DNA of 56,194 nt from Lingula anatina (Eukaryota; Brachiopoda; Lingulata; Lingulida; Lingulidae), in the NCBI RefSeq assembly GCF_001039355.2, contig NW_019775864.1, positions 75,036 through 131,229 of the forward strand, written 5' to 3'. A program made the position numbers and the translations under genes. The notes beneath the pieces were generated by a model that was given only the letters and a program-made list of their open reading frames with translations, had not been told where the DNA came from and ran no database searches. This document shows, piece after piece, positions 12,755-28,399 of the stretch (position 1 is its first letter; every line of letters starts with the position of its first letter).

Positions 12755-13420
12755 AACTGATTTTATACATATAGTAGATAGAGAAGAAAAACGGCAGATT
12801 TTATAACACTGGTAAACATACAAGAATAACCAATCTTGATGGAAAAAAAAACTGTCAAAAGTATTCGGAATTTTTTATTGAGTAATTTATCATGTGGATA
12901 TAGAAGGTAAAGTAATGGCACATTGTAATTTGTTGTCTCGTGTATGGGGCTACTAAGTATATTGCCAGAATTGATATATACATGTACATGTTCAGAATTG
13001 ATATGATGTAACATATATACATGTATACTGTAGTATACAATAGGATTCTTTATTGATACACCTTCACAAATAAGGTACAAGCAAAGGCAATTACATCTAA
13101 CTACAACAGTACAAACAAGTATATAAATAAATATACATGATTTTAATGGTTACATGCAGCATAAGATCAATAAGTTAATTTATAAGAAGTTATATATGGA
13201 ATGTATGATGATAATCTATATATGTAGGTGATCAACAGGTACAATATCAACAGGTATGAAAACACGTTATGATTATAGAAACAACGTTGTTAGGTCAATC
13301 TGTGTACGTTGTTTTATAGCACGGTCTACTATACCTGAAGACAGGCTCGCCGACAAACTGTTATAACATTCATTTTGTCTGCAAAATTTACTGAAATCCC
13401 TACCCCAGCAAACGTCCTCC
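12755..13420. other. AT-rich spacer, no gene recognised
   Basis: Only short open frames without similarity, with several ACATGTA-type palindromes near 12980-13026. Nothing else is supported. Confidence 0.4.
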
Positions 13421-13659
13421 AGTCACTGCACGTTATGTATATTTGAGTGAAAGTACCCAATGGCGATTCGTCGTAAAATGGCCTAATTATTTTCAAACCC
13501 GTCGAAATGCCTCATAGCTACGAACAGCATTCTAAAACTGATCAGCATGTTTTCTGGAGTATATGTACTAACCAAATATGTAACAAAAGATCTCGGAAAA
13601 GACGACAATCACAAGTTAAACATTTTCGCGCGCAGAAACTGGGTCATTAATATTTAAAT
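13421..13659. promoter_or_regulatory. Upstream region of DECR1, possible bidirectional promoter with BOLA3
   Basis: This is the sequence immediately upstream of the DECR1 start. It is less AT-rich than its neighbours and contains CpG-bearing stretches (TGGCGATTCGTCG, TTTCGCGCGCAG). On the minus strand ATG at 13548 opens MLISFRMLF, which would join in phase with BOLA3 exon 2 at a weak donor (TTC then GTAGCT, boundary 13521/13522). Both gene products are mitochondrial, so a shared promoter would make sense, but this is inference. Confidence 0.35.
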
Positions 13660-17404
<3,745 letters not shown>

Positions 17405-17480
17405 GCCTGTGCAATACTTTAAACAACTTTCTAAATATCATTTTTTTAGTGATGTTCAAAATGTTAAAAGATCAGTATTC

Positions 17481-17486
17481 AATAAA
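17481..17486 (+). promoter_or_regulatory. AATAAA polyadenylation signal of DECR1
   Basis: First AATAAA after the DECR1 stop, 77 bases downstream. The duplicated copy has the same signal after its own stop, near 21587. Confidence 0.6.
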
Positions 17487-19573
17487 TGTACAGATTATTG
17501 CTTCAGCAAAATAAGGCAATGCATTTATACACTAAAAGTCTGAAAAAAAAAAACAGATAAATCATATCTCTCAACAATTTTCACACTTTAAATTAAAAAA
17601 AAATTTGTTTTAATTTAAGAACTATACATTTTGCATTTGGTAGACAAACAAAAATAAGTAATATGTGATGCCCACAATTAATTCAATCTATTAATTATTC
17701 AGAGCATAAAGAAGAGGGACAATCATTTAATGAACTACTTTTTTATTTTTCTTTCAAAAAAAAAAAAAACATGCCTTAGCAAACATTCTTTTTTGCACTT
17801 GTAAATATTACATATGGATTTGTGTAATGTTGTGATTAGAAACACTTTCAGAATCTTATATTCGGAATCTTATGTTTATATATTTTGTATTTACTGGATA
17901 AACTTCTTACAGTGTTTAGTAGAAATTCCATAAATCTCAAGGTAATTCTATGCACATTTCAGCACCGTGAAAACAACAAGAATTTTTTAACAGAATTTCA
18001 GAAATGATGACGCCACACAGTTGGCCTCTGGTTCAGAGTTGTTTTAAATGGGGTCATCTCATTGACAGTATGCAGCTTTGCTAGGTAAAGTTCTGATATC
18101 TAGAACATTTCAAAAACATAATTTGCAGACCAACAAGTGATAATGAATATGATGAGTCTGATAAAAGAACGGCAGTTAAAAAAAAACCTGACCCCATTTT
18201 AAAAGTTTTTCAGTGTCGGTGTGTTTGAAAAGGAATTGTCAAATGACAGATGTGCTGAGTGAGTCACGAAATAGATATTTCCATAGAACTGATATCTCCT
18301 TTTTTTATTCCCCCCCCCCCAAGTTTTGTGGCATTACAACACTAATCTTTTGCATAATGTTGGATATTCATAATGCTTTGCGTGTAACTTCTGTATTGTT
18401 TGCTATTTTGGAAAGGTTAGACCCGCCTCATGTGGAATCTCGCAAGTTTTCTGGGCAGATTTTTCGTTCAGGTTATCTCGGATGATTCCCATGTGCAAGC
18501 CTCAGCCTTGCCCATTAAAATGTCATAAACTCAGCAGGCTACTGTATATTTAACTACAATTTTACAGAACTTGGCAACTCTGATTATCTTCATTATTATC
18601 TTTTTTCACTGGAGATCAATCAAGAAATTCGAGCTCCACTCGATTTAAGTGTGCATTTTAATGAGCCTTCCTACATGCACACTGAAATCAGGGCCTTCAA
18701 CAGGTAAGCGCTTGTGCCACATTTTACGGGCACAAATTTGGACGACGAAATCCAATGGCAAAATATGCAATTACTCCTTAAACGTAATACTTGGAGAGAA
18801 CTTCTCGTCTTTACACACGAAAAAATAACGAGAAAACATGCCTGAGCACTCGCGATCACCTACTTAATAAAATCATTTGATACTTTAAAACCCTGCCTTC
18901 GATTTTTCTTTAACGCCTTAGTTCAGATTTTATTGTTAATAAGGCAAAATAATGCCTTTGTTCAATGCTGCATTGTAATCAGAGGCTCATACCTCCATGA
19001 TAAAAACATTTAAACGAAAGTGACGGCATGGGATTGATGGCCATGCACTTCCCATTATGTATGCCTATTTTCGTGACAAGATCTTGGGATCAGGGATGAA
19101 GTTAGGCCCCATACCGTTTGCAAATACACAAACTGGAACAAGAGGAAGCGTGTAAATCTGTTAATCTGATTGCTTTCAGCGAGAGTCCCCGCGAAGTTGG
19201 ATCAATCAACGTAGAACGCAAGTTTCGATGGGAATGAGGTGTAAGTCTGGTTTCGGAAACGTAATCCCTCTGGGTGTTTTTCCAGAATTAATACAAAATT
19301 CTAACAGATCTATATCTTATCAAAGTGCTAAATTGAAAAACAGAACGGACTTTTCAAATGCTAAAAAGGACCAACAACATCTGACATGTACACAAAGTTT
19401 TCTTACAAAATTTTAAAAAACCTCCTATATTTCCTCATTACTATATACCATGAACTCCAGGTCAGATCCGCACCGCTTCTTTTCCAATATTTCAATATGA
19501 ATAAGATTTTATTTCACTGTCAGTGTTCCACTTCTCAATGCAGATACACTAAGTACAAAATATAAAATGTTAA

Positions 19574-19811
19574 AAATATATGCTAAAAAGTGAAAAAAAA
19601 ACAGCATAACTTCTACAATAATGGCCCGATCATGCTGATTTTCGAACTTGACCTGCATTTTATGAATATTCATCAGCTCTGTAACTATAAAGCCAAAAAG
19701 TAAAACTGCCCTCCACTTATCGTGTTTACAAGAAAAGTGCACGGCGACGGCATCGGCGACGACAGACGCAGGTGATGGCAATATGTACAGACATATCTGT
19801 GTCTGTACATA
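19574..19811 (-). mobile_element. ~238-bp repeat with terminal palindrome, insertion in copy A
   Basis: Comparison with copy B (GTTAAAATGAAG near 23600) gives the borders: the insert runs from ATATATGCTAAAAAG to the palindrome ending GTCTGTACATA. Inverted relative to 49294 onward, it shares the palindrome, the CACCTGCGTCTGTCGTC block, GATGAATATTCATAAAA, CAGGTCAAGTTCGAAAATCAGC and the CAGCATAAC block. The empty site shows that insertion lies at an A/T-rich target without an obvious duplication, as in Helitron-type elements, although the canonical Helitron ends are not seen. Confidence 0.7.
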
Positions 19812-19858
19812 ATGAAGAAACTGTCCTGCGTCATCTCTGAAAGCCAGGCTACACCTTT

Positions 19859-20680
19859 TAAGGTATAAAACTGTAATAGTTTTGAGCCTGAGGATGCAAT
19901 ACAGGGGCGGATTTAGGGCGTCTTCTGGGTCTTTCGGAAGACGGTCAGATTTTCAAGTTTACATTGACGGGTATCTAATTTTTTCTGTCGGAAGACGGTC
20001 AAAAATGGAGGACGGATCAACAAAGATAAATTGGAAGACTGTCAAAACATAACTCTGGATCCGCCCCTGCAATAATCAAAAAGACAAATGCCATTTCCGA
20101 TTTGCGACGATGGATGATCAAAACTGAAAATAAATGATGGTAAAAGAGATTTTTGTTCCAAACTTTTTTTCTGTAGATAGATGATAGACCCATAATGAAC
20201 TGATTTGATTTTTATAAGGATCATGTATTGTTTATATATAAAAAATCCTGACGTATTGACATTCTTAACGCCTGTGATAGAGGCTACGTGACTGCCTCAA
20301 AGACAGTGATTAATGACCACTTACGACTGTATAGAAATCTATTCCTTTGTAATTTATGACAATGAATGAATGAATGTTTACAGACGTGTTAAAAAACAGT
20401 TGCTTTCATGTCTGATAAAAAATTTGTTTCAGTGTCCATTACTTAGCTCTGCCGATCAATAAACAAGACAGCCGGCTAAAAATATATATTTCTGTGCACC
20501 ACAAGGTGGCCTCTGCAATTTTGTTGCTACCACTCAATAGGAGTGTTCTGCTTTATAGAATAAATTAATTAATTTGATAACATGCAGTAGCCTATCTGTA
20601 AAATTGACAATTTACACATTGAAAAGATCGAAGCATTTATTTAACAGGCTAAATAAACTCTTATCTTATCTTATGTTAGA
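19859..20680 (+). pseudogene. 3' part of a LINE reverse-transcriptase relic (copy A)
   Basis: Same relic as 24243-25235 in copy B, but only the part after the 934-base deletion remains, and it is split by the MITE 19902-20069. It preserves AISDLRRWMIKT just after the MITE and the ATCTTATCTTATG-type tail near 20655-20680. Confidence 0.55.
19902..20069. mobile_element. 168-bp MITE with CAGGGGCGG ends (hAT-like), family 2
   Basis: Terminal inverted repeats CAGGGGCGGAT and ATCCGCCCCTG; flanked by CAATA on both sides (19897-19901 and 20070-20074). Copy B has a single ACAATA at the corresponding place, so the empty site is in the window. Internal inverted sequence GGAAGACGGTCA occurs twice. A second copy of exactly 168 bp lies at 48420-48587, flanked by CTATCG. 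The end sequence resembles hAT elements; the duplications of 5-7 bases are shorter than the usual 8. Confidence 0.85.
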
Positions 20681-21127
20681 TATCTTATCAGGTGCCTTAC
20701 GTGCACGCGGTAAGCCACCAGTAAGGTAACATATTAAGAAGATTATTGCATGTTCTCATTTCTCATCAGCTCGTCTCATTAAATTGGATAGTGAGGTCAT
20801 GTAAGTCATTAGTTTTATCAAACTGGCAGCGGTGAAAGTATGCCGCTGCATAAACTGAACTTTTAGCCTGCAAGCATACCTATATAAAACAACGCTCATT
20901 ATGCAAAGCAAGAGAGTGATTAAATTACCAAGGGACATGTCACTAATCACGTTTTACTTTACAATTTCATGAAGTTATCGAAGTTATCATATTTTATCTT
21001 AACCAGCTGTTTTAATACAACATGCAACTAACTAAACCATTATAATTGAAAACAGACATATGAAGGGTTATCTGTCACGATGCAAAAATATAATGGGAAG
21101 GTCAGAGGTAGCTGGAGGGGGGGGGGG

Positions 21128-21128
21128 N
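21128..21128. other. Single N at the junction of the two duplicated copies
   Basis: Copy A ends in CTGGAGGGGGGGGGG just before the N. The same text in copy B (about 25667-25681) continues into different sequence. Copy B begins right after the N with text that belongs inside DECR1 intron 7. Confidence 0.9.
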
Positions 21129-21371
21129 GCACTAGATAAAATTTTGATATTACTTCATTGGTGATTTTATATTACATTGTTGATAATTCCTGATGTGGCT
21201 ATTGTTAGATTGTAAATTTTAGATTTTTAAAGTATAAACTGAAATCATTGATTCCAAAAAAATGATCTTTAATGGACACTTTTGTAACTATAGCATTCAG
21301 TTTTCCTCTTACTTAAGCAGGTGTTTCACTGATTATGCTGATGGTTAATTTTCAACCAGTGACGTTATTGA

Positions 21372-21509
<138 letters not shown>

Positions 21510-22631
21510 GCCTGTGCAATACTTTAAACAACTTTCTAAGTATCATTTTTTTAGTGATGTTCAAAATGTTTAAAGATCAGTATTCAATAAATGTGAAGAT
21601 TAATGCTTCATCAAATTAAGGCAATGTATTTATATACTAAAAGTCTGAACAGTTGTTAAAAAAAACATATAAATCATATCTTTCAACAATTTTCACACTT
21701 TAAATGTAAAAAATATTTTGTTTTAATTTAAGAACTATACATTTTGCATTTGGTAGACAAACAAAAATAAGTAATATGTGATGCCAACAATTAATTCAAT
21801 CTATTAATTATTCAGAGCATAAAGAAGAGGGACAATCATTTAATGAACTACTTCTTTATTTTTCTTTCAAAAAAAAAAAAAAAATGCCTTAGCAAACATT
21901 CTTTTTTGCACTTGTAAATATTACATATGGATTTGTGTAATGTTGTGATTAGAAACACTTTCAGAATCTTATATTCAGAATCTTATGTTTATAAATTTTG
22001 TATTTACTGGATAAACTTCTTACAGTATTTAGTAGAAATTCCATAAATCTCAAGATAATTCTATGCACATTTCAGCACCGTGAAAACAACAAGAATTTTT
22101 TAACAGAATTTCAGAAATGATGACGCCACACAGTTGGCCTCTGGTTCAGAGTATGTTTTAGATGGGGTCATCTTATTGACAGTATGCAACTTTGCTTGGT
22201 AAAACCTTGATATCTAGAACATTTCAAAAACATGATTTGCAGAGCAACAAGTTATAATGAATATGATGGGTCTGATAAAAGAATGGCAGTTAAAAAAAGC
22301 CTGACCCTATTTGAAAAGTTTTTCAGTGTCCGTGTGTTTGATTGAAAAGGAATTGTCAAATGCCAGATGTACTGAGTGAGTCGCACAATAAGTGGAATTT
22401 TGCCATAGAACTGATATCTCCTTTTTTTTCCAAGTTTTTTTTTTTTTTTGCATTACAGCACTATCTTTTGCATAACGTTGCATTTTCATAATGTTTTGCG
22501 TGTAACTTCTGTATTGTTTATGGGCACAAATTTGGACGACAAAATCCAACGGCAAAATATGCAATTACTCCGTAAACGTAATATTTGGAGAACTTCTTGT
22601 CTTTACACACGAAAAAAATAACGAGAAAATA

Positions 22632-22885
22632 TCAAGGGTTTTAGCTTTAAGGTCATGGACAGGGTTAGACAGTAGATCCTGAAGTGCTGTGCTTACATAC
22701 AGGTGTTCACTGACTAAATTCCTTTACATTTATATGTGTAAGATAAGTGTATACATTTAACATGTTTTACTGTCTTTAAATAAAGTTCATTATTATTATT
22801 ATTATATACATTTATGTCATTTTACCTATGATGTCAGAATTGCGATTTTGGGGTAAAAATCACGAAATCGGTTTTTCAAATTTCT
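22632..22885 (+). mobile_element. LINE-tail insertion in copy B
   Basis: Present only in copy B between ACGAGAAAATA and TGCCTGAGCACTCGC. It includes TTTAAATAAAGTTCATTATT followed by an (ATT)n run, typical of CR1-like LINE 3' ends. Right border approximate. Confidence 0.5.
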
Positions 22886-23814
22886 GTTGCCTGAGCACTC
22901 GCGAGCACTTACTTAATGAGATCATTTGATACTTCAAAACCCTGCCAGCGATTTTTCTTAAACCCCTTAGTTCAGATTTTATTGTTAATAAGGCAAAATA
23001 ATGCCTTTGTTCAATGCTGCATTGTAATCAGAGGCTCATACCTCCATGATAAAAACATTTAAACGTTAGTGGCGGCATGGGATTGATGCCCATGCTTCTC
23101 GTCATGTATGCCTATTTTCGTAACAAGATCTTGGGATTAGGGATGAAGTTAGACACAATACCGTTTGCAAATACACAAACTGGAACAAGAGGAAGCGTGT
23201 TAATCTGATTGCTTTCAGCGAGAGTCCCCGCGAAGTTGGATCAATCAACATAGAACGCTAGTTCTCATGGGAATGAGGTTTAAGTCTGGTTTCGGAAACG
23301 TAATCCCTCTGGGTGATTTTCCAGAATTAATACAAAATTCCAACAGATCTGTATCTTATCAAAGTACTAAATTGAAAAGTCAGAACGGACTTTTCAAATG
23401 CTAAGAAAGGCTAACAACATGACATGTAGGCCTACACAAAGTTTTCTTACAAAATATTTTAAAAACCTCTTGTATTTCCTCATTACTATATATCATGAAC
23501 TTCAGGTCAGATCCGCAATATGAATATGAATAAGATTTTTATTTTACTGTCAGTGTTCCTCTTCTCAATGCAGATACACTAAGTACAAAATATAAAATGT
23601 TAAAATGAAGAAAATCATTGTCCCACGTCGTCTCTGAAAGCCAGGCTACGCTATAGCAACCTATGCTTTGCGAGCTTCTTTTTCTTGATAAAAAGGAGGC
23701 CTAATATCAGTAACATCCTAGCAGTATATCACAATTAATTTCGAGTTGCATTTTGCATTATTTGCAGTCTCCAAAACTTAAAACAACCATAACTACCCAT
23801 AGTTATATGTGTTG

Positions 23815-23986
23815 ATATATTCACGGACATGTGCTTGGGTGTGGCGGAGCAGCTATACAGATTATCATCCATCTCGGGAAGAAGGTCCACGTCGTGAAAT
23901 ACAATGCAGGAAAAATCTCCGAGTTTCATCGCTTCTAGAAACCCGATGTTCATCAGCATGCCTCGACTGAATGTACAACCTGTAGC
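23815..23986 (-). pseudogene. B4GALT-like exon 3 relic
   Basis: Reads TGCTFSRGMLMNIGFLEAM, then DVDLLPEMDDNLYSC and PKHMSVNI, closely matching exon 3 (34674-34861) of the intact B4GALT gene, including the DVD metal-binding motif. The acceptor AG is changed to GG (GCTGG before GCTACAGG) and the donor end (DKFDY plus GT) is replaced by unrelated sequence after VNI. Flanking intron sequence from about 23280 also matches 34090-34670, so this is a DNA-level duplicate, not a retrocopy. The whole block is deleted in copy A. Confidence 0.85.
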
Positions 23987-24242
23987 CCAGCAGCGGTAAT
24001 AAATAATAATCAAATGTTGTAAAAATAATATAATAAATTCTGATTCTTTCAATAATAATAATAATAATTTATTTATTTATCTATTAAACTCCAGGTCCAT
24101 ACGCGAATATTGGGGTTACACAGCTGTTGAATAATTTTTGATATTTGTGGCATTCTGAAAAGAACAACCTGGATCACAATGTCTTTGAACATAGGCCAGT
24201 GAGTAATCTATCTTTCTTATCTAAGGATCTAAGGTTGTAAAA

Positions 24243-25235
24243 ATGGCATATGTTGACAATTATTCTGCAGTCCTGCTTGCACTGTTGGCCTTTCAGCGGC
24301 ATTTGGTACTGTTGATCATTTTACTCTTTTGTCATTTTGTGGGGATTCGCCCGGAATTAAGGACAAGTTTTTGGCTCTTCTACGGTCCTGTCTCATTGCA
24401 TGGAAGAACACAACAGATATCCATTGACAGTGAACTTTCTTGAGCAAATCATCTTTGGTGTTTCACATGGCAGTGTTCTCGGACCAATTAAAATTGCATT
24501 TACACCCTGCCCTTTGGTGCCACACCTCGATATCATCACAATAGCTAGGACCTATCACATAAATGCGGGTGACACTCAGTTATACCTTTTAAGGTATAAA
24601 ACTGTAATAGTCTTGAGCCTGAGGATACAATAATCAAAAAGACAAATGCCATTTCCGATTTGCGACGATGGATGATCAAAACTGAAAATAAATGATGGTA
24701 AAAGAGATTTTTGTTCCAAACTTTTTTGTAGATAGATGATAGAGCCATAATGAACTGATTTGATTTTCATAAGGATCATGTATTGTTTATATATAAAAAA
24801 TCCTGACGTATTGACATTCTTAACACCAGTGATAGAGGCTACGTGAATGCGTCAAAGACAGTGATTAATGACCACTTACGACTGTATAGAAATCTCTTCC
24901 TTTGTAATTTATGACAATGAATGAATGTTTACAGACGTGTTAAAAAACAGTTGCTTTCATGTCTGATAAAAATTTTGTTTCAGTGTCCATTACTAAGCTC
25001 TGCCGATCAATAAGCAAGACAGCCAACTAAAAATATAGGCTTATATTTCTGTGCACCATAAGGTGGCCTCCGCAATTTTGTTGCTACCACTCAATAGGAG
25101 TGTTCTGCTTTATAGAATAAATTAATTAATTTGATAACATGCAGTAGCCTATCTGTAAAATTGACAATTTACACATTGAAAAGATCGAAGCATTTATTTA
25201 ACAGGCTAAATAAACTCTTATCTTATCTTATGTTA
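24243..25235 (+). pseudogene. LINE reverse-transcriptase relic with 3' tail
   Basis: Across shifting frames the plus strand reads SAAFGTVDH, GVSHGSVLGP (family GVPQGSVLGP), YHINAGDTQLY (family YHxYADDTQLY, catalytic AD changed to AG) and AISDLRRWMIKT. Several stops and frameshifts follow. It ends with AAATAAACTCTTATCTTATCTTATG, a short TCTTA-type tail typical of LINE 3' ends. The order is that of a CR1/Jockey-type reverse transcriptase; it is not functional. Confidence 0.75.
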
Positions 25236-25691
25236 GATATCTTATCAGGTGCCTTACGTGCACGCGGTAAGCCACCAGTAAGGTAACATATTAAGAAGAT
25301 TATTGCATGTTCTCATTTCTCATCAGCTCGTCTCATTAAATTGGATAGTGAGGTCATGTAAGTCATTAGTTTTATCAAACTGGCAGCGGTGAAAGTATGC
25401 CGCGGCATAAACTGAACTTTTAGCCTGCAAGCATACCTATATAAAACAACGCTCATTATGCAAAGCAAGAGAGTGATTAAATTACCAAGGGACATGTCAC
25501 TAATCACGTTTTACTTTACAATTTCATGAAGTTATCGAAGTTATCATATTTTATCTTAACCAGCTGTTTTAATACAACATGCAACTAACTAAACCATTAT
25601 AATTGAAAACAGACATATGAAGGGTTATCTGTCACGATGCAAAAATATAATGGGAAGGTCAGAGGTAGCTGGAGGGGGGGGGGTCTCTAAC

Positions 25692-25950
25692 CTAAACCAT
25701 TTGGAAAAGCATCGCACAGGTCTATGATGCTACTTCCTGCATGTTCTGTTGGAAAAGACTGACTTGGCTTAAAGGTAAGCACACTCCAACTCCGTTAATT
25801 TCCTAACAACATGTTGCACGTGATTATCCTTCTTCTTAAACAAAAACGTTACCAACAGCTGTGCATGTGACACAGTACCCGACACAAAAAGCAGCACCAA
25901 TATTAGGGTACCCAATACACAGCCGGGTACAGGGTGCCACTACTGAAGTA
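25692..25950 (-). pseudogene. B4GALT-like exon 1 relic
   Basis: The minus strand matches exon 1 of the intact gene (42069-42387), e.g. VQHVVRKLTELE and SIIDLCDAFPNGL, with a GTTAGA donor at the same place. A stop codon replaces the Glu codon after ELECAYL and a 4-base insertion near GCAGGAAGT shifts the frame; the membrane-segment region is also shifted. The start methionine region is not conserved. Downstream intron sequence (about 25250-25680) matches 41609-42060. No exon 2 is found between it and the exon-3 relic. Confidence 0.8.
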
Positions 25951-27214
25951 GCATGTGTTACGGTAGCAGCCTTCCACTTTTTATATGTAAGTTATAGCGA
26001 GGTAGAAATATACATGTAGCAACCAGGCTTGATAACTATTGATTAGCTGCTTTTCTACAGCTCATTTTCACAGCATCTCTATCCTGCTTCAAATCTGCTG
26101 CAAAAACATTGCGAATATGATAAGCACATTGTCTGTGCTTAATTACTACTACTCGGACTTAGTCAATATGTGGGCGAACAAGTTACTACCCCAAATCTGT
26201 TGCAAAAACATTACGAATTTGATCTTAATGAAATTGTATGCGAACAGAGATGCCCATTCGGTAGGCCCCTTCTTCACACTTTCTCGCTGCCATACATGTA
26301 TATCATTCATTATTTTACTGTCCTTGGAAACTTTACGATAACGTACGGAATTTGCACATTTTATTCATATATTGTTATCCATATGAAGGTAATATGTAAA
26401 AAAAAACTTGTTCCAAATAAGCGAATGGTGACAATATTTACATCAAGCTGCCTCAGCAATGTCAATCCTGCAGAAAAATAAATAAAAAATAGAGAACGAC
26501 GATTGTAACTTCACCCCCCTTCGATTTCTGAAAAAAATCACACCAATGGTCCCTTTTTGAAAATAAGAATTTTTACTAGCTGAATCATAGTTCTAAACCG
26601 TATCAAATGGTACCGTTCGAAATGCCAAAATTATTCGGGGCCCTTCAGCGGACCCAAAACCCCACGCCATGGGGGGGGGGGGGGGTCGCATCTGCGGACC
26701 CCCGTTTCAAATAACCGTGGATCTGTCCCTGAAACCTGTTCGTTCATTCAACTTTCATACAAGTTTTTTCTTCGTAGCAGTAGAACCAGGTCTATAGTGG
26801 TTTCATATTTCCATACCCCTTTATATAATTGGTCTTGTTTCTAAGCCCCCATCTTTGCTACAAATGTATTAAAGCAGTTATAGTATTCACCTTATACTCA
26901 GGTACATGTAGTATCATATAGTGAGTGAATGTTGTCAGTCATCCAGAAGAGTAAGAATGATAAATATATTACTGCACGAAAAATAAGCTTTTGTATATCC
27001 TGAAAGGTGCTCATTATCTTTTCACACCTTTCCTAGACCTCTCGTGTTTTTTTGGAAAGGTGTAAAAGACGATCCTTTGTATGGCTGTTACGTATATATG
27101 TGAAAAGATATATAATAGCCCACTGGTATGAACTTTATCATTTATTCCATTAAAACATCTATGTGCAAGATGTGCTTGCATTTGGATAGTTTTTTTTATA
27201 TAATCCAAGGAAAT

Positions 27215-27249
<35 letters not shown>

Positions 27250-27759
27250 TCTTATTCTTTTTTTTTTTTGATAATCCAAGAAAGATTCAGAAAATGTTCT
27301 CTAAATCTAGTTTTTGCAAGATGCTTAAGTCCTACTATACAGGCGTAACATCCTGGGCTTGTGGGAGTAGTTTTATTTACCTGGAATCGTCTGTCAAGTG
27401 AACGCTCAACTTTTATTAAATTTAAAGCATTTTTTTTTCAAACTAGGTACTTAAACCATCAACATACGTAAAACAGTCATTTTACAAGGTTTAAAAAGGG
27501 TCCTGTAATAGTACCTCCTTCCTTTTATATTTTTTTCATAAGTCCCTCCAGTCCGTTTGCTTGTTTAACAGCATTGTCCTAATTTTCAGGCACGAAGCAT
27601 CTTTTAATGCCATCTGGTAAAGAAATAAAGCGAGTGAATTCTCGATTGGGCCTTAACAGTAGGACAAGTGACTACTTTTTTTTACTTTACTTTATTTTTT
27701 TTTTATTTTGAACTTTATTTAAAGAGGGTAAACATGTTAAGCGTAAGCCTTCTGTTACC
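25951..27759. other. Intergenic, no gene recognised
   Basis: Only short open frames without similarity. A 33-base direct repeat with a few differences occurs at about 26091-26123 and 26190-26222 (core TGCAAAAACATT). A long G run lies at about 26672-26685 next to TCCGCATCTGCGGA, an inverted repeat. An (ATTT)n run is at 27215-27250. Confidence 0.45.
27215..27250. repeat. (ATTT)n microsatellite
   Basis: About nine TTTA/ATTT units. Confidence 0.95.
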
Positions 27760-27844
27760 ATGCAGTCAGTCAACAGTACTGGATTTGTTCCCAGCTACTT
27801 CAACATTTATATGCTGAGTGCTAAGCAAGGAGACAGTAGGTACC

Positions 27845-27945
27845 ATTTTTATAATGGTCTTTGGTATGACCAGGCTGGGGTCATACAACCTACTGTACCT
27901 GAGGCGGGCACTCTACCATTTGGGCCATCCGGTTTAAATGGGCCA
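27845..27945 (-). mobile_element. tRNA-derived SINE relic
   Basis: Read on the minus strand, ACCGGATGGCCCAAATGGT followed by AGAGTGCCCGCCTC resembles a tRNA 5' arm with an A box, and GGTTGTATGACC stands at the B-box position. The body continues into ACCAAAGACCATTATAAAAATGGTACC. The B box is degenerate and there is no intact cloverleaf, so I call it a SINE rather than a tRNA gene. Confidence 0.5.
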
Positions 27946-28399
27946 GGTGTAACAAAATACCTTATTGTTCTCATTCATAATTTTTTGCCTTTGTCCGTCC
28001 ACCTTGTTTGCTTGTTTTAGAGCATCTTAATGCTTCTCAGACATGTAGTAGGCCCGTCTTTTAATAGCATCTGGTAAAGAAATAAAGAGAGTGAATACTT
28101 TAGTGTAATATCATACAAACATTTTTCATAAATGAAAATATGAATGCTGAAATATCTTGATGCAATGATGAAGATATTCATGATAACTGCTCGATCACGT
28201 GACTGAACCGTGTCAGGGTCCATACAACAATATAAAAACAAATTCAAGGACTTCTGAAGCTCTAATTCATGAACTTTTCAATGACTTTTAGAATGCGACT
28301 TCCTGACATTTATGAGTTTACATACAAAAAAGGTGTATTATTTCATACAAGCTTCGTATTTTAATACACTGATGATGAAATATGAAATGAATAAAATGA

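Noticed and set aside
24243-24633. Two overlapping open frames as a new gene
   Set aside because: Read together across frames they match the reverse-transcriptase order GVPQGSVLGP then YADDTQLY in degraded form, so they are LINE remains.
26039-26481. Overlapping open frames of about 100 codons
   Set aside because: They include a 33-base direct repeat and hydrophobic low-complexity text, with no homology recognised.
27845-27945. A tRNA gene
   Set aside because: The A-box side fits, but the B box and acceptor pairing are degenerate and the body continues into repeat sequence, so a SINE relic is more likely.
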